Of a stretch of 64,000 nt of DNA, positions 46,246-54,977 are shown in pieces. Positions within the stretch are counted from its first letter, which is position 1, and every line of letters begins with the position of its first letter. The position numbers and the translations under genes were made by a program. Origin of the DNA: a virus; the IMG/VR virus record IMGVR_UViG_3300018914_000001, positions 1 to 64,000 of that record. One strand, written 5' to 3'. The notes under the pieces are model-generated. The model saw only the letters and a list, made by a program, of their open reading frames with translations. It was not told the origin of the DNA and ran no database searches.

Positions 46246-46632
46246 CTAACCTTTTATTGATTTTAATGCGCCACTAATAGAACTAGAAATTCGTTTTGTG
46301 GCACTGCCAATAAACTCTGGTGTTATATCGCCATGAGACTTTATGCAGTCTCTTAAAGCACCAGCGATCAATTTATCAAGTGCCTCCACTTTAAGTTTAT
46401 CAACCTCCTCTATACTAACAATTCTAGTTTCTGCAATTTTTTTAATCTTTCTTCGCTCTTTTAATACTTTTACCACCTTGTTGTCATCTTGATTGTAAAG
46501 AATTTTCTTGTACGCAATTCCGTCGATTCCTACACACATTAAAATATGTGTAATTCCTCTCCCTTGTGCCTTAATGATGTTTACATTTGCACACTTTGAT
46601 TCTTGTAATAACTCAGTTAGCAATTTTTCCAT
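46246..46632 (-). CDS. Hypothetical protein, 128 residues
   Basis: No recognised family; a lysine-rich middle and a glycine/serine-containing C-terminus. Follows the HD gene after about 60 bases. Confidence 0.55.
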   Translation of the reverse strand: MEKLLTELLQESKCANVNIIKAQGRGITHILMCVGIDGIAYKKILYNQDDNKVVKVLKERRKIKKIAETRIVSIEEVDKLKVEALDKLIAGALRDCIKSHGDITPEFIGSATKRISSSISGALKSIKG

Positions 46633-46692
46633 GAGATCACCCTTTTCATAAAATCAATATTTCATTGGAATTGTTTAATTTGTCACAGATTT

Positions 46693-47133
46693 CTAATCTG
46701 TGACCTCTTCTAATAAGGCAAGAGCCTTTTTATATTTATCTGCCCTCTTGATATCCTTATCTGTAATATCTTTTAGTCTAGATAAATCTAAGTTATCTTT
46801 TAGGTCAAGAATCTTTACTCTACGTGCTACTTTATTTTTAGATAACCTGATTATAAATTCCTTATAAGACTCGCCCTTCTGTTTAGTAAGGCAAAGCACT
46901 GCTTCAATGATTTCTTCTGAAAATCCTTCTCTGCGTAAATCATGAATATTAATACAAGTATCTTCGACAACATCGTGTAAGACTGCTACACAACGATCAA
47001 TTTCATTTTTTGCTTTAATCATTAGCCTCAAAGGATGAAGGATATATTGCTCTCCAGCTTTATCTAATTGACCTGCATGAGCTTTTGTTGCTAAGATAAT
47101 TGCCTTACTAAGTTGATTCATTTCTATATCCAT
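46693..47133 (-). CDS. HD-domain hydrolase (SpoT/RelA hydrolase-like)
   Basis: 146 residues. AIILATKAHAGQLDKAG near 10, YILHPLRLM near 30, CVAVLHDVVEDT near 47 and the later HDxxE context match the small stand-alone ppGpp hydrolase (Mesh1/SAH) type. It could remove alarmones or other pyrophosphate nucleotides. Start at 47133 behind AAAGGATG. Confidence 0.8.
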   Translation of the reverse strand: MDIEMNQLSKAIILATKAHAGQLDKAGEQYILHPLRLMIKAKNEIDRCVAVLHDVVEDTCINIHDLRREGFSEEIIEAVLCLTKQKGESYKEFIIRLSKNKVARRVKILDLKDNLDLSRLKDITDKDIKRADKYKKALALLEEVTD

Positions 47134-47158
47134 CTTTTGTTCATCCTTTCGTTTTACT

Positions 47159-47317
47159 CTAAGAAATGTATCCTTTTTCATGTAGAGAGATGAGGAGTTC
47201 AGCCTGAGATATCTTACCTTGCTGTATCCAGTATTCAATAGAGCCTTCTATCATGCTCTCCAGCTTTTTCTTGTCTGATTCAAGGTTGGTTTTTATAAAG
47301 TCAATCATGTTTGACAT
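47159..47317 (-). CDS. Hypothetical protein, 52 residues
   Basis: Starts MSNMIDFIKTNLESDKKKLE behind a strong ribosome binding site (AAGGAG). Helical. It ends ahead of the HD gene. Unknown function. Confidence 0.65.
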   Translation of the reverse strand: MSNMIDFIKTNLESDKKKLESMIEGSIEYWIQQGKISQAELLISLHEKGYIS

Positions 47318-47333
47318 GATAATTCTCCTTCCT

Positions 47334-47777
47334 TTAAGTTGTCAAGTCATACCTACAACTACAATTTCCGCATGTTATTGTAGTGCCATCTGGAAACTCG
47401 TGTGCAGAAAAATCGTTTTTGCTTTCATTAATTGTATCAGATATGCTAGCATAGTCTTCATAGACTACACCAGTATCTGAATGTTTACTCGCAGTTCTCT
47501 TCAATTCATACTCAGAAGTCATACCACAATTCTCACATGAGATTTTCAATATGAATTTCATATGAGGGTCTTTATTATCAACTGTTACTGATTTAACATC
47601 TTCAGGTTGGAACCAATCTTTCAATTCGTCACCGCGCCACAAACTTATAAATAAGGTTCCTTCTGCATCTGCTCCATATTCAAATTCCTCTCCATCACTT
47701 TTGGTAATAACTCCATGATTAGTAGTGATGTCTTGTACTTTTCTCCAATTTATTTTCATACACTCATCATGAGTCAT
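47334..47777 (-). CDS. Zinc-binding protein, 147 residues
   Basis: ISCENCGMTSE near 80 and ITCGNCSCRYD near the C-terminus give a paired CxxC zinc site. The N-terminal half is a beta domain (ITTNHGVITKSDG). Start at 47777 behind AGAGGTG. Confidence 0.6.
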   Translation of the reverse strand: MTHDECMKINWRKVQDITTNHGVITKSDGEEFEYGADAEGTLFISLWRGDELKDWFQPEDVKSVTVDNKDPHMKFILKISCENCGMTSEYELKRTASKHSDTGVVYEDYASISDTINESKNDFSAHEFPDGTTITCGNCSCRYDLTT

Positions 47778-47982
47778 CTCTTTCACCTCTGAGGAAGAGT
47801 TCAAGCGTATTGCTCTTCATTGCCTCTTTCGGAATAGCCTTATGAGCAGGAGTAATGTTCCATCCTACTATCTCTCCATTTTGAAACACTGGTGTAGCAC
47901 CATTGCACAACCCCATCTTTGGGCTAACATTCGTGTAGAAGTCATCAAGCTCACTTTTAGACACGTCTCTAGCTATGAACAT
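47767..47982 (-). CDS. Hypothetical protein, 71 residues
   Basis: No recognised family. It overlaps the preceding and following genes by 11-14 bases. Confidence 0.55.
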   Translation of the reverse strand: MFIARDVSKSELDDFYTNVSPKMGLCNGATPVFQNGEIVGWNITPAHKAIPKEAMKSNTLELFLRGERDDS

Positions 47983-48496
47983 CTTGCACTCCTCCTGTTT
48001 GGATCAGTTTAATAGCTTTTTCTCCAGAGCTAGTTAGACTATACCATCTATGACTTCCTGCCTCCCAATAGCTTACTAACTCTTTGTTACGCAACTGACG
48101 CAGAGAGTATGTGACGATCTCCAATTCTGAAGAGTGAGTTGATACCATGATCTCCATAGGAGTAATGCGTGGATTCGCCGCAAGACAAAAAAGAACACTC
48201 TTCTCATGCAGTGATAGCGACAAGCAGGTTTTAACAAACTGCTCCAACGCCATCCAGTAGATAATCATTTGGCTTATACCATGAGCTAGTCCTAGGTTAA
48301 AACTCTGAAGGTCGCTAGGACGTTCATCATAGATTGTTTGTTCTAAAAGATAGCGAATATTATCTAGAGTAGAAGTATCTTTTGTATGCAACATTTCTGA
48401 TGTATACTGCATTACTGCCAAGAGATGGTCTGTAACCTCTTCTTTGTTAGAAAGCTCCTTCCACTTAATAAGCGACTTCAAAATTAAAGAGTCCAT
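47969..48496 (-). CDS. Winged-helix (MarR-like) transcription regulator
   Basis: 175 residues. Residues about 95-165 (EKSVLFCLAANPRITPMEIM, LRQLRNKELVSYWEAGSHRW, YSLTSSGEKAIKLI) form a winged helix with wing and recognition helix. The N-terminal part is helical and may dimerise. Start at 48496 behind AAGGAAGG. Likely DNA-binding; its target may include nearby promoters. Confidence 0.7.
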   Translation of the reverse strand: MDSLILKSLIKWKELSNKEEVTDHLLAVMQYTSEMLHTKDTSTLDNIRYLLEQTIYDERPSDLQSFNLGLAHGISQMIIYWMALEQFVKTCLSLSLHEKSVLFCLAANPRITPMEIMVSTHSSELEIVTYSLRQLRNKELVSYWEAGSHRWYSLTSSGEKAIKLIQTGGVQDVHS

Positions 48497-48519
48497 TGTC
48501 CTATCCTTCCTTCTCATGG

Positions 48520-48552
48520 AAGACGGGCTAGAGATAACCCCTAGCCCGTCTT
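48520..48552 (-). terminator. 12-bp hairpin before the regulator gene
   Basis: AAGACGGGCTAG and CTAGCCCGTCTT pair perfectly around a nine-base loop, between the stop of the upstream gene and the regulator. No T tract, so it may be an attenuator or operator rather than a plain terminator. Confidence 0.5.
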
Positions 48553-48558
48553 GGCGCG

Positions 48559-49407
48559 TCATTCTCCTTTTAATAATACCTTATGCCTCTTATGCCTGTC
48601 AAGAAGATTCTTACACTTCTCACAAACAGATATGCATATATCAGCGGTACGAACTTCGCCTTTTTTCATTTCTTTTTTTGTCATAACGACAGTAGCTGGC
48701 TGTCTGCATATTGTGCAACTATACCCATCCCTTTCAAGTACAACCTCTCGCAAAGGACGCTGTTTCTTGTGAAGTTTAATTGTATCTCTGCTAACAACAA
48801 CAGCACGATTCTCGCTCACTTCTTTAATCGCATCTTTCATGTCGTACTTCATAGGCTTGTCCTTGTCTAGCCAGTCAGCATACACCCAAGCAAATTTCAA
48901 GGATTCGTCAAGAGTGGGAACCTGAACCTCTTCAAGCTTCTCTTCAAACTCTTTAAGCTCTCCCTGTTTTGCTTCGCGTTGAACAATCCGTATATGCTCA
49001 TTTTTAAAATAGCTAGCCCAGACATCAGCTTGTCCATGTGAATACTTCTGTAGACTGATAACGTTGGCATCCACAGCGCCTATAACGCTCTCCATTGTCG
49101 CAATCAATCCTTTGATATCAAGAGAAGCCAAGATTAGCGTTAGGTTATCAAGTTCACGCTTCACCACTCTGCGGCGACGAAGGATTGCTTGCTGTCTTTT
49201 TAAAAGGTTATGGCTTTTACTTACATGGACAAGTTCTGTTACTTCAATTTCATGATAAAGATTGGATAGATCAGACTGTAGTCCTTCAAGTTCATATGCA
49301 AATTCAGAGTATTTATCTCTGATGCCCCTCAATGTCTCCAGTAATGTTTTTATAAATTGCTGAGATTCAAGGGTAACGTCCGCATATGTTTTTATCTTAG
49401 TAGTCAT
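48559..49407 (-). CDS. Coiled-coil protein with C-terminal zinc/HNH-like domain
   Basis: 282 residues. Long coiled coil (about 10-200), then VLERDGYSCTICRQPATV and ISVCEKCKNLLDRHKRHK: two CxxC pairs in an HNH-like fold without the catalytic histidines. Start at 49407 behind AAGGAGGAGG. Could bind DNA or RNA structurally; not clearly a nuclease. Confidence 0.6.
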   Translation of the reverse strand: MTTKIKTYADVTLESQQFIKTLLETLRGIRDKYSEFAYELEGLQSDLSNLYHEIEVTELVHVSKSHNLLKRQQAILRRRRVVKRELDNLTLILASLDIKGLIATMESVIGAVDANVISLQKYSHGQADVWASYFKNEHIRIVQREAKQGELKEFEEKLEEVQVPTLDESLKFAWVYADWLDKDKPMKYDMKDAIKEVSENRAVVVSRDTIKLHKKQRPLREVVLERDGYSCTICRQPATVVMTKKEMKKGEVRTADICISVCEKCKNLLDRHKRHKVLLKGE

Positions 49408-49465
49408 GACGCGCCCTCCTCCTTGTTGTATAAATTTCTCTTTTAGTGCGATAATGGAAAGGAGC

Positions 49466-49723
49466 TTATTTAAGATTAAACTCCTTTTTAATCGCGTCAA
49501 GGTCTGCTTGACTTCTGTAGGTGCGAATATGCATATCGCCATACACACAGCCAACATCAATTCCATCATTTCTAAGAATGATGTTATTTTCGTATTTGAT
49601 AACAGAGTCACCAGTAATGTAGTGCCCATCCTTGATGACGATATATCGTACACCATCGTCACCAGAGGAACAGCCAGTCAACATAAGCATTGTGACAACC
49701 AATATCGACAGAGTTTTTTTCAT
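49466..49723 (-). CDS. Small lipoprotein
   Basis: MKKTLSILVVTMLMLTGCSS is a signal sequence with lipobox LTGC; the mature part is short and beta-like (IVIKDGHYITGDSVIKYEN). Similar design to 40731-40985. Membrane-anchored. Confidence 0.75.
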   Translation of the reverse strand: MKKTLSILVVTMLMLTGCSSGDDGVRYIVIKDGHYITGDSVIKYENNIILRNDGIDVGCVYGDMHIRTYRSQADLDAIKKEFNLK

Positions 49724-49785
49724 TTTACTCACGACCTTTCAAGAGGTTTAAACTTTAGGAGGGCTTTGTTAGCCCTCCCTACCTA

Positions 49786-50097
49786 TTAGTTAGGATACAC
49801 GCCAATGAGCGAAATACTAAATTTAATAGGTGAAAATTTGTACTTGCGAAAAGAGTTTGATAAATGTTTTAACACTTCTTGACGTGGCGCTTCAGCACAA
49901 CGCACAACAACCAGTGGATTGCTATCAGATTCTTTGACAACCTCCTGCTCTAATGCTGTCATGTCAAACACATGATGAACAGTGGCAAAAGTCTCTTCAT
50001 GCTTAATGCGAACTTTCGATAGGTTGCCCTCAATGTCTGAAAAAGCTTTCTTCGCCGCCGTTGATGCTTCTTGTGTGGCTTGCATCTTATCAGCCAA
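49786..50097 (-). CDS. Hypothetical protein, 103 residues
   Basis: No recognised family; starts MADKMQATQEASTAAKKAF, ends with hydrophobic ISLIGVYPN. Promoter at 50140-50169. Confidence 0.6.
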   Translation of the reverse strand: MADKMQATQEASTAAKKAFSDIEGNLSKVRIKHEETFATVHHVFDMTALEQEVVKESDSNPLVVVRCAEAPRQEVLKHLSNSFRKYKFSPIKFSISLIGVYPN

Positions 50098-50139
50098 AGC
50101 TTATACCTCCTTCTCGGTTACAATAATCTTTGTATTAGT

Positions 50140-50169
50140 AGAATAAAACAGAACAGGGGAATCCGTCAA
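50140..50169 (-). promoter_or_regulatory. Promoter for 49786-50097
   Basis: TTGACG, 18 bases, TATTCT on the minus strand. Confidence 0.6.
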
Positions 50170-50210
50170 GCTTTTTCTTAGCGGCTTCCCCTGTAAGTTT
50201 GGTTAACATA

Positions 50211-51236
50211 TTAAATTGCATGAACCTTAGCATAAACCTCTTGTGGGTCAATGCCATAAAGTTTCGTAATCACTTCTTCGTTGATGTACTCTTTCATGTT
50301 CCAGATGTGATTGATGTTGAATTTCTCAGCAACTTTATTCAAGAGTTCTTTGTTTATTTCGCCATAGATCATCATAAGCTCTTTGGCATAGTAGATCATG
50401 CCAGAGCGTACAATGTCTTTAGCAGTCAGATTTCGGTATTCAAAACCTGCTCTATTCCTCACCTGTTCGATACGATGAGTGATAAGGTCTTTTTTGGCAG
50501 GTGCATCATAAGTCTTATTGCGATTGGCAACAGCGCGAACAACATAATCATTGTCAATCAAGTCAATGGTTCGCGGAATATTGGCGGGTATGCTGTCATC
50601 CATATCTCCATTGTCTTTGTAGTAGACCTTTACTTTAATTGCCTCTTCCACCGCCTTAATTGTGCGCGGATGAACAGCCATATGGTAAGGTTCGCCCTGA
50701 GCGTTCGTTCTTGCAGTAAGACGAAGAACACTGCCAGAGAGAACGTCTTGTTTTTTAAGATTGCGGATTTCCGAAAACTCCTTGCCTTGAACACCTTCGA
50801 ACAACAAGTAGAAGGGGATTGCGTCTTGCGGATTTTCACAAAAGTCAGCAAGCGTCATGATCTCATCAAAAGAGTAGTACTCTCTTACAGTTTCGTCGGC
50901 AAATTGGTTCCACCACTCTCTGCCGACAGTTGCCAGTGGATTAAATTTTCGCAAGTTCATGGTAACAGCCCAAGAAAAATAACTGCTGAGAATGCGCCCA
51001 TACGTGCGGGCATTGCCAAGAGTTGAAGGGTTCAGAGTCTTCATCAGAGATGTAACCTCTGCTACGTTAAATTCTGCCAACTCTTTCTTAAGTGCCTCTT
51101 CAAAGTTGCGGCACTTCTCTAAAAGAAGCTTGTAGTCAGCTCGTGTGCTGTCTTTTTTGATTGTTTGCAAAAATGCTTCCTTGCGTTCTTGCGCATACAT
51201 TGTTTTAGCTTCCGTTTGTCCTTCTTGAATGGTCAT
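50211..51236 (-). CDS. MrpR-like degenerate tyrosine recombinase
   Basis: 341 residues with an N-terminal SAM-like part (residues 70-140) and a catalytic-domain fold: FLLFEGVQGKEFSEIRNLKKQDV-like (GVQGKEFSEIRNLKKQDV near 167) where integrases have TGxRxxE, then LITHRIEQVRNRAG near 262 and MIYYAKELMM near 290. The first catalytic arginine is replaced, so strand cleavage is unlikely. This is the pattern of the SP-beta MrpR/YopR repressors. It may control the phage's developmental switch. Start at 51236 behind AGGAGGG. Confidence 0.7.
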   Translation of the reverse strand: MTIQEGQTEAKTMYAQERKEAFLQTIKKDSTRADYKLLLEKCRNFEEALKKELAEFNVAEVTSLMKTLNPSTLGNARTYGRILSSYFSWAVTMNLRKFNPLATVGREWWNQFADETVREYYSFDEIMTLADFCENPQDAIPFYLLFEGVQGKEFSEIRNLKKQDVLSGSVLRLTARTNAQGEPYHMAVHPRTIKAVEEAIKVKVYYKDNGDMDDSIPANIPRTIDLIDNDYVVRAVANRNKTYDAPAKKDLITHRIEQVRNRAGFEYRNLTAKDIVRSGMIYYAKELMMIYGEINKELLNKVAEKFNINHIWNMKEYINEEVITKLYGIDPQEVYAKVHAI

Positions 51237-51414
51237 AACCATTCCCTCCTGCCAAAGTAATGTTTGCTGTTTGCTAGCATTAAAGTGGTGCTGTTGTAAC
51301 CACCCTTACATTATCATTATATGCAGTTGGGCTTGGTTTATACCATAGGAGTTCGCTGGAAGCATAAAATTTTAGCCCAACTTTCAAGGGGAGGGAAGCC
51401 CTGCCCCTTGAAAT

Positions 51415-51942
51415 TTACCCATTGCCTTGCTGGTCTTTATAGCGACTAATGATGTCATCCAACAGAACGGGACGATAGTTGGTTTTTTCCACAGACACGT
51501 TCACATATTGTTTGCTGTCGTAGCTTAACGTGTGCAAATGTCCATGAATATTCACATAAGGCATCGCATCGCTCAGGAACACAGGCTCATGAGACAGAAT
51601 GAAAAAACCGCCGTAGATGATAGGGTAAGGGCTTACCTCATCAAAGCCAACATCCTTCCACCATTGGATGTTTTGTCCTCTGTCATGGTTCCCAAGGATT
51701 AATGTTTTGTGACCATTCAAAAGGCTGACAATGCCTCTTGTCTTGTTCTGGTTGAGGAATGAGAAGTCACCAAGGACAAACACACTATCCTCTGTGGCAA
51801 CCACATCGTTCCAGCTTTTGATAAGCTCATCGTCCATTGCTCTTGCAGACTTGAATGGTCTTCCAAAATACCTGATGATCTCCTCATGACCAAAATGCGG
51901 GTCAGAGTAAACGAAAGTTCTAGGCGAGGTCATCATACCCAT
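51415..51942 (-). CDS. Calcineurin-like metallophosphoesterase
   Basis: 175 residues. SDPHFGHEEII near 13 (DxH), LGDFSF near 54, ILGNHDRG near 81, LSHEPV near 116 and HGHLHT near 130 are complete. This small subgroup is common in phages and bacteria; its physiological substrate is not known. Start at 51942 behind GGAGGGC. Confidence 0.85.
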   Translation of the reverse strand: MGMMTSPRTFVYSDPHFGHEEIIRYFGRPFKSARAMDDELIKSWNDVVATEDSVFVLGDFSFLNQNKTRGIVSLLNGHKTLILGNHDRGQNIQWWKDVGFDEVSPYPIIYGGFFILSHEPVFLSDAMPYVNIHGHLHTLSYDSKQYVNVSVEKTNYRPVLLDDIISRYKDQQGNG

Positions 51943-52267
51943 GAATGCCCTCCTCCTTATCCTCATCTTCTTCGCTTTGGAAGGGATTCATACCTTGCTT
52001 TACTGCCGCAACATCCCATTCGTCAAATTGGTCACGCTCTTTAACAATCATATTGATGTCAGAACCTTCGAGAATGGGTAGACGTTTGATCTCCAGCAGA
52101 AGAGAAGAGACATTGTTCTCCATCAATCTTGCATACGCCACTAGTTGCAACTCAGTATCGGCAAGTTTGCCATCTATTCTGCTATCTTCGAGACGCTTCA
52201 GAAAAGCTTGAAAAGCTTGCTTCTCTTTTTGAAACTGCTTTTCAAATTGACTTAGGACAGTTACCAT
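51920..52267 (-). CDS. Hypothetical helical protein, 115 residues
   Basis: Coiled-coil-like N-terminus (QFEKQFQKEKQAFQAFLKRL) and an acidic tail (SEEDEDKEEG). It overlaps the phosphoesterase start by 23 bases. Promoter at 52320-52348. Confidence 0.6.
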   Translation of the reverse strand: MVTVLSQFEKQFQKEKQAFQAFLKRLEDSRIDGKLADTELQLVAYARLMENNVSSLLLEIKRLPILEGSDINMIVKERDQFDEWDVAAVKQGMNPFQSEEDEDKEEGIHGYDDLA

Positions 52268-52319
52268 TTAACTCAGCCTCCATCTTTGGCTTCCTAGGTC
52301 TTACCTCTGTCTTTTTCTC

Positions 52320-52348
52320 AGTTTACTATTGAACAGAGGTATTGTCAA
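52320..52348 (-). promoter_or_regulatory. Promoter for 51920-52267
   Basis: TTGACA, 17 bases, TAAACT; it overlaps the end of the upstream gene. Confidence 0.65.
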
Positions 52349-52805
52349 CAGCCTTTTCCAGCAATTGAAACAATTTCATTTTACTGAAAGCATCAAGAGA
52401 AAGGAGGGATTGCAATTGCTCAGTTTGCAATTCAGATATGAGTATGTCAGCTACAAGCTCAGGGGTAGCGCCAACTCTCTCCTTTTGTGTCAACTCTTCT
52501 TCTGCCCTTCTCGCAAGACGAATAGCCTCTCTGTATTGATCTTCAGTCACTTCAACGCCTTTTATGTTGAACCATTTGCGTTTCGTGATGTTTTTCTCTA
52601 CAATACGCGAGAAGTAGCCGTATGATGCCTTATACCTATACTCCCTCATCTTTCCATTCTTATCAGCCTTTCGAACATTGATGAGTTCAACAGCCAAAGG
52701 CTTAGGCGCAATAGTCAAGGCATAGGCGCATGAAGCGTTCAGGTCATCATCTTTGTCCAACACTAGAGAGATGTGTTTGTCTTCATAAGATAAGTAAATC
52801 TGCAT
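52326..52805 (-). CDS. Hypothetical protein, 159 residues
   Basis: Starts MQIYLSYEDKHISLVLDKDD behind GGGGG. A basic middle (KADKNGKMREYRYKASYG) and helical C-terminus. No family recognised. Confidence 0.6.
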   Translation of the reverse strand: MQIYLSYEDKHISLVLDKDDDLNASCAYALTIAPKPLAVELINVRKADKNGKMREYRYKASYGYFSRIVEKNITKRKWFNIKGVEVTEDQYREAIRLARRAEEELTQKERVGATPELVADILISELQTEQLQSLLSLDAFSKMKLFQLLEKAVDNTSVQ

Positions 52806-52873
52806 ACAAATACCCCCATAAGGAGAAAGAGGAGGTGGGTGCAATAACCTCCTCCTCTTGTCGCCGTTATTTG

Positions 52874-54199
52874 TTAGAGATTCAATTCTTCAGCTTGCTT
52901 CCCTGCTTCATCTTCTTCTTTCGCTTCGATCACAGGAGCAGGGTCAAGAGTACTGGTTACTGCGACTTCAGTCTGAACAGTCGTTTGCGGCTCTACATCA
53001 ATCGGCTTGCCATCTTCGCCCTCTTTCCACATCGGCTCAGGACGCACCTCACTATTTTCAGCTTTCGGCTCTTCAGCTTTCGGCTCTTCAGCTTTATCAT
53101 TATTGACAGGAGACGATGCCGCCGCCAAGCCAGTGGGCGTTATGCCCTTCTTCGGTTCTTGGTATTGGAACGTTGCACCGCCACGTGCCAATACTTCTTC
53201 TACCCATTTCAGGACGATTTTGATACGTTTGGTCACTTTGTCTTTCTTAGCAGTGCCAGAACCAGTGGTTTCAGTGTAATGGGAGTATTTATAGCTCCCA
53301 GCAAGCGTTTCCTTCTTCTTGATCTTGTAGAAGAAGTATTCGACCATACCGCCAAACTGCTTGGGAGTCCAACCAGCATCCAAGCAACGCGAAGCCATGA
53401 TGTAGATGGATGGAATTTGTGCCTTGCGGAGCATACTGTATTGGTCAGGAAAAGAATCGCCCATGAACTTGAACACTTGACGAATGCGGTTATTCTTCTC
53501 AGCGTCCATACCTTTTTCGTTCAGGTTGACAGCGAATGCGCGAATGTCATCCCCGCCGAAGCCAGTGGTCATTTTGCTGTAGTCCTCTGCGTACTCCAAC
53601 ATCATAGCGGAAAGAATGACTTCTTCGTCTTGGAAGCGATTGCGCTGATTGTCAGTGAGGTTAGAGGAATGTTTCATGAAATAGTATTCCCCTACCTCCT
53701 GCACGAAGTTCATGACTTCAGTGCCAGCCATAACGCGGGTGAGTTCCACTTTTGTCAGAGATTCGCCATTATTGAGGCGGATAAACAGTTCTTCGATTTC
53801 ATCATCCGTGATGTCAGTATAGGTGAAGAAGAACAGTTTGTATTCCTTGATCTTGTCTTTCAGCACGTCAGGCAGTTGGCTGTAGAACAAACCTTTGATT
53901 TCGTAACGATTGCCGTTGACAATCGCGTCAGGAGTCGAAGCGTCCAGTTTGAACTGATCTGCAACGTAGCGGAGGATAGTGGTGAGGCGTTGTTTGCCAT
54001 CCAAAACGTCCATTGCTTCGCCTTCACCCAAGATTGCGTGAATGGGATTGGTGGGGAAGCCAATGATAACAGAGTGCATAAACAGAGAGCGGCGGGCGTC
54101 TTTCCAAACTTCGTTACGCTGAATTGCCATTTCAAAGTTCAGGTTTTCTTCGTTGCGCATCAGTTGTGCTACCATTACGTGGTCAGTCAAATATTTCAT
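52874..54199 (-). CDS. DUF262 (ParB/GmrS-like) protein
   Basis: 441 residues. FEMAIQRNEVWKDARRSLFM near 22 and DVLDGKQRLTTILRY near 64 are the defining DUF262 motifs (RxxxW and DGQQRxxT), the ParB-like nucleotide-using domain that forms the N-terminal half of GmrSD-type restriction enzymes. The C-terminal nuclease (DUF1524) is absent; instead there is a proline/glutamate-rich tail with KAEEPKAEEPKAE repeats. Without a nuclease it may regulate or protect. Promoter at 54285-54313. Confidence 0.8.
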   Translation of the reverse strand: MKYLTDHVMVAQLMRNEENLNFEMAIQRNEVWKDARRSLFMHSVIIGFPTNPIHAILGEGEAMDVLDGKQRLTTILRYVADQFKLDASTPDAIVNGNRYEIKGLFYSQLPDVLKDKIKEYKLFFFTYTDITDDEIEELFIRLNNGESLTKVELTRVMAGTEVMNFVQEVGEYYFMKHSSNLTDNQRNRFQDEEVILSAMMLEYAEDYSKMTTGFGGDDIRAFAVNLNEKGMDAEKNNRIRQVFKFMGDSFPDQYSMLRKAQIPSIYIMASRCLDAGWTPKQFGGMVEYFFYKIKKKETLAGSYKYSHYTETTGSGTAKKDKVTKRIKIVLKWVEEVLARGGATFQYQEPKKGITPTGLAAASSPVNNDKAEEPKAEEPKAENSEVRPEPMWKEGEDGKPIDVEPQTTVQTEVAVTSTLDPAPVIEAKEEDEAGKQAEELNL

Positions 54200-54284
54200 G
54201 AGTTAACATCCTTTCTGCCCTCTTTGTGGGGCATCGAATTTTTTTATTTTGGTGAGGGTCTTGCTTCGCTCAACCCTTGATTTC

Positions 54285-54313
54285 ATCTTACTACAAGTTT
54301 ATCCAATTTGCAA
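54285..54313 (-). promoter_or_regulatory. Promoter for the DUF262 gene
   Basis: TTGCAA, 17 bases, TAAGAT on the minus strand. Confidence 0.7.
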
Positions 54314-54318
54314 GGGTT

Positions 54319-54444
54319 TTATGCGATTTTCTTCAAAAACTTTTTCAGTAATGCGGAGTGAGGAGAAAGCCCATCACTAACGCCGCAAGGAGGAAGCATA
54401 TCATAGTCTTTGCAAAGCACCATGCTCCATAGCTTAAACCCCAT
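54319..54444 (-). CDS. Hypothetical protein, 41 residues
   Basis: Starts MGFKLWSMVLCKDYDMLPPC behind GAAAGGGCG; ends KKFLKKIA. It is 13 bases downstream of the helix-turn-helix gene. Unknown function. Confidence 0.45.
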   Translation of the reverse strand: MGFKLWSMVLCKDYDMLPPCGVSDGLSPHSALLKKFLKKIA

Positions 54445-54457
54445 CTTCCACGCCCTT

Positions 54458-54745
54458 TCAACGAAGTTTGCCGCCCCCTTTCGCCTTCTTACTCTTCTTC
54501 TTTTCCTCATGTCGCTTAAACGCTTCAATCTCACGTCTATCCCATACAGGAGTCGCGGCAAGATATGCGATAGGCTTAGGGAAAATCTTAGAGTATTCTG
54601 GACGCTTTTCAGGGTTTAGGTAGTTCCTGATAGTTGTATGGGATACTCCAAGGTAATCCATCACCTCTTTGAATCCCATCAGGTTTTCAGGGGCTACCAA
54701 GCGCGAAGTAGGACGTTTGAGCTTGATGGTTTTCACTATCAACAA
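54458..54745 (-). CDS. AlpA/excisionase-like helix-turn-helix protein
   Basis: 95 residues. ENLMGFKEVMDYLGVSHTTIRNYLNPEK (positions about 20-47; core LGVSHTTIRNYL) is a MerR/excisionase-type DNA-binding helix-turn-helix, followed by PVWDRREIEAF, the usual end of such domains, and a basic tail. It probably regulates transcription, perhaps at the inverted repeat directly upstream. Promoter at 54767-54796. Confidence 0.8.
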   Translation of the reverse strand: MLIVKTIKLKRPTSRLVAPENLMGFKEVMDYLGVSHTTIRNYLNPEKRPEYSKIFPKPIAYLAATPVWDRREIEAFKRHEEKKKSKKAKGGGKLR

Positions 54746-54766
54746 GGTTCACCCCTTACATAATTC

Positions 54767-54796
54767 ATTATATGCGTTTCGTTGCTCTTTATGCAA
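54767..54796 (-). promoter_or_regulatory. Promoter for the helix-turn-helix gene
   Basis: TTGCAT, 18 bases, TATAAT on the minus strand. Confidence 0.7.
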
Positions 54797-54843
54797 GAGC
54801 TTTTGGAAATATTTTTTGAGGTGCGATATCCGCTTTTGGGAGT

Positions 54844-54977
54844 TAAAAGGGTAACTGGACAACCTCCTCTTTAATATATCGTTTGAGGTTATATTTTATA
54901 TTTCTTATCGGTATATATCTCTAATATATAAATACTTAACGATATATTAGAGAAGAGGTTGGATAGTTACCCTTTTA
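54844..54977. repeat. 40-bp inverted repeat with AT-rich centre
   Basis: Left arm 54844-54883 and right arm 54938-54977 match as inverted copies at 35 of 40 positions by my alignment (both begin TAAAAGGGTAACT and end TAATATATCGTT). The 54-base centre is nearly all A/T with repeated ATATAT. It lies in a 316-base gene-free gap (54746-55061) next to a helix-turn-helix gene. It could be an operator, a replication origin or a mobile-element scar. Confidence 0.85.

Noticed and set aside
50211-51236. Active phage integrase with an attachment site in the tRNA array
   Set aside because: The first catalytic arginine motif is lost, and I see no direct repeats at tRNA 3' ends that would mark an att site.
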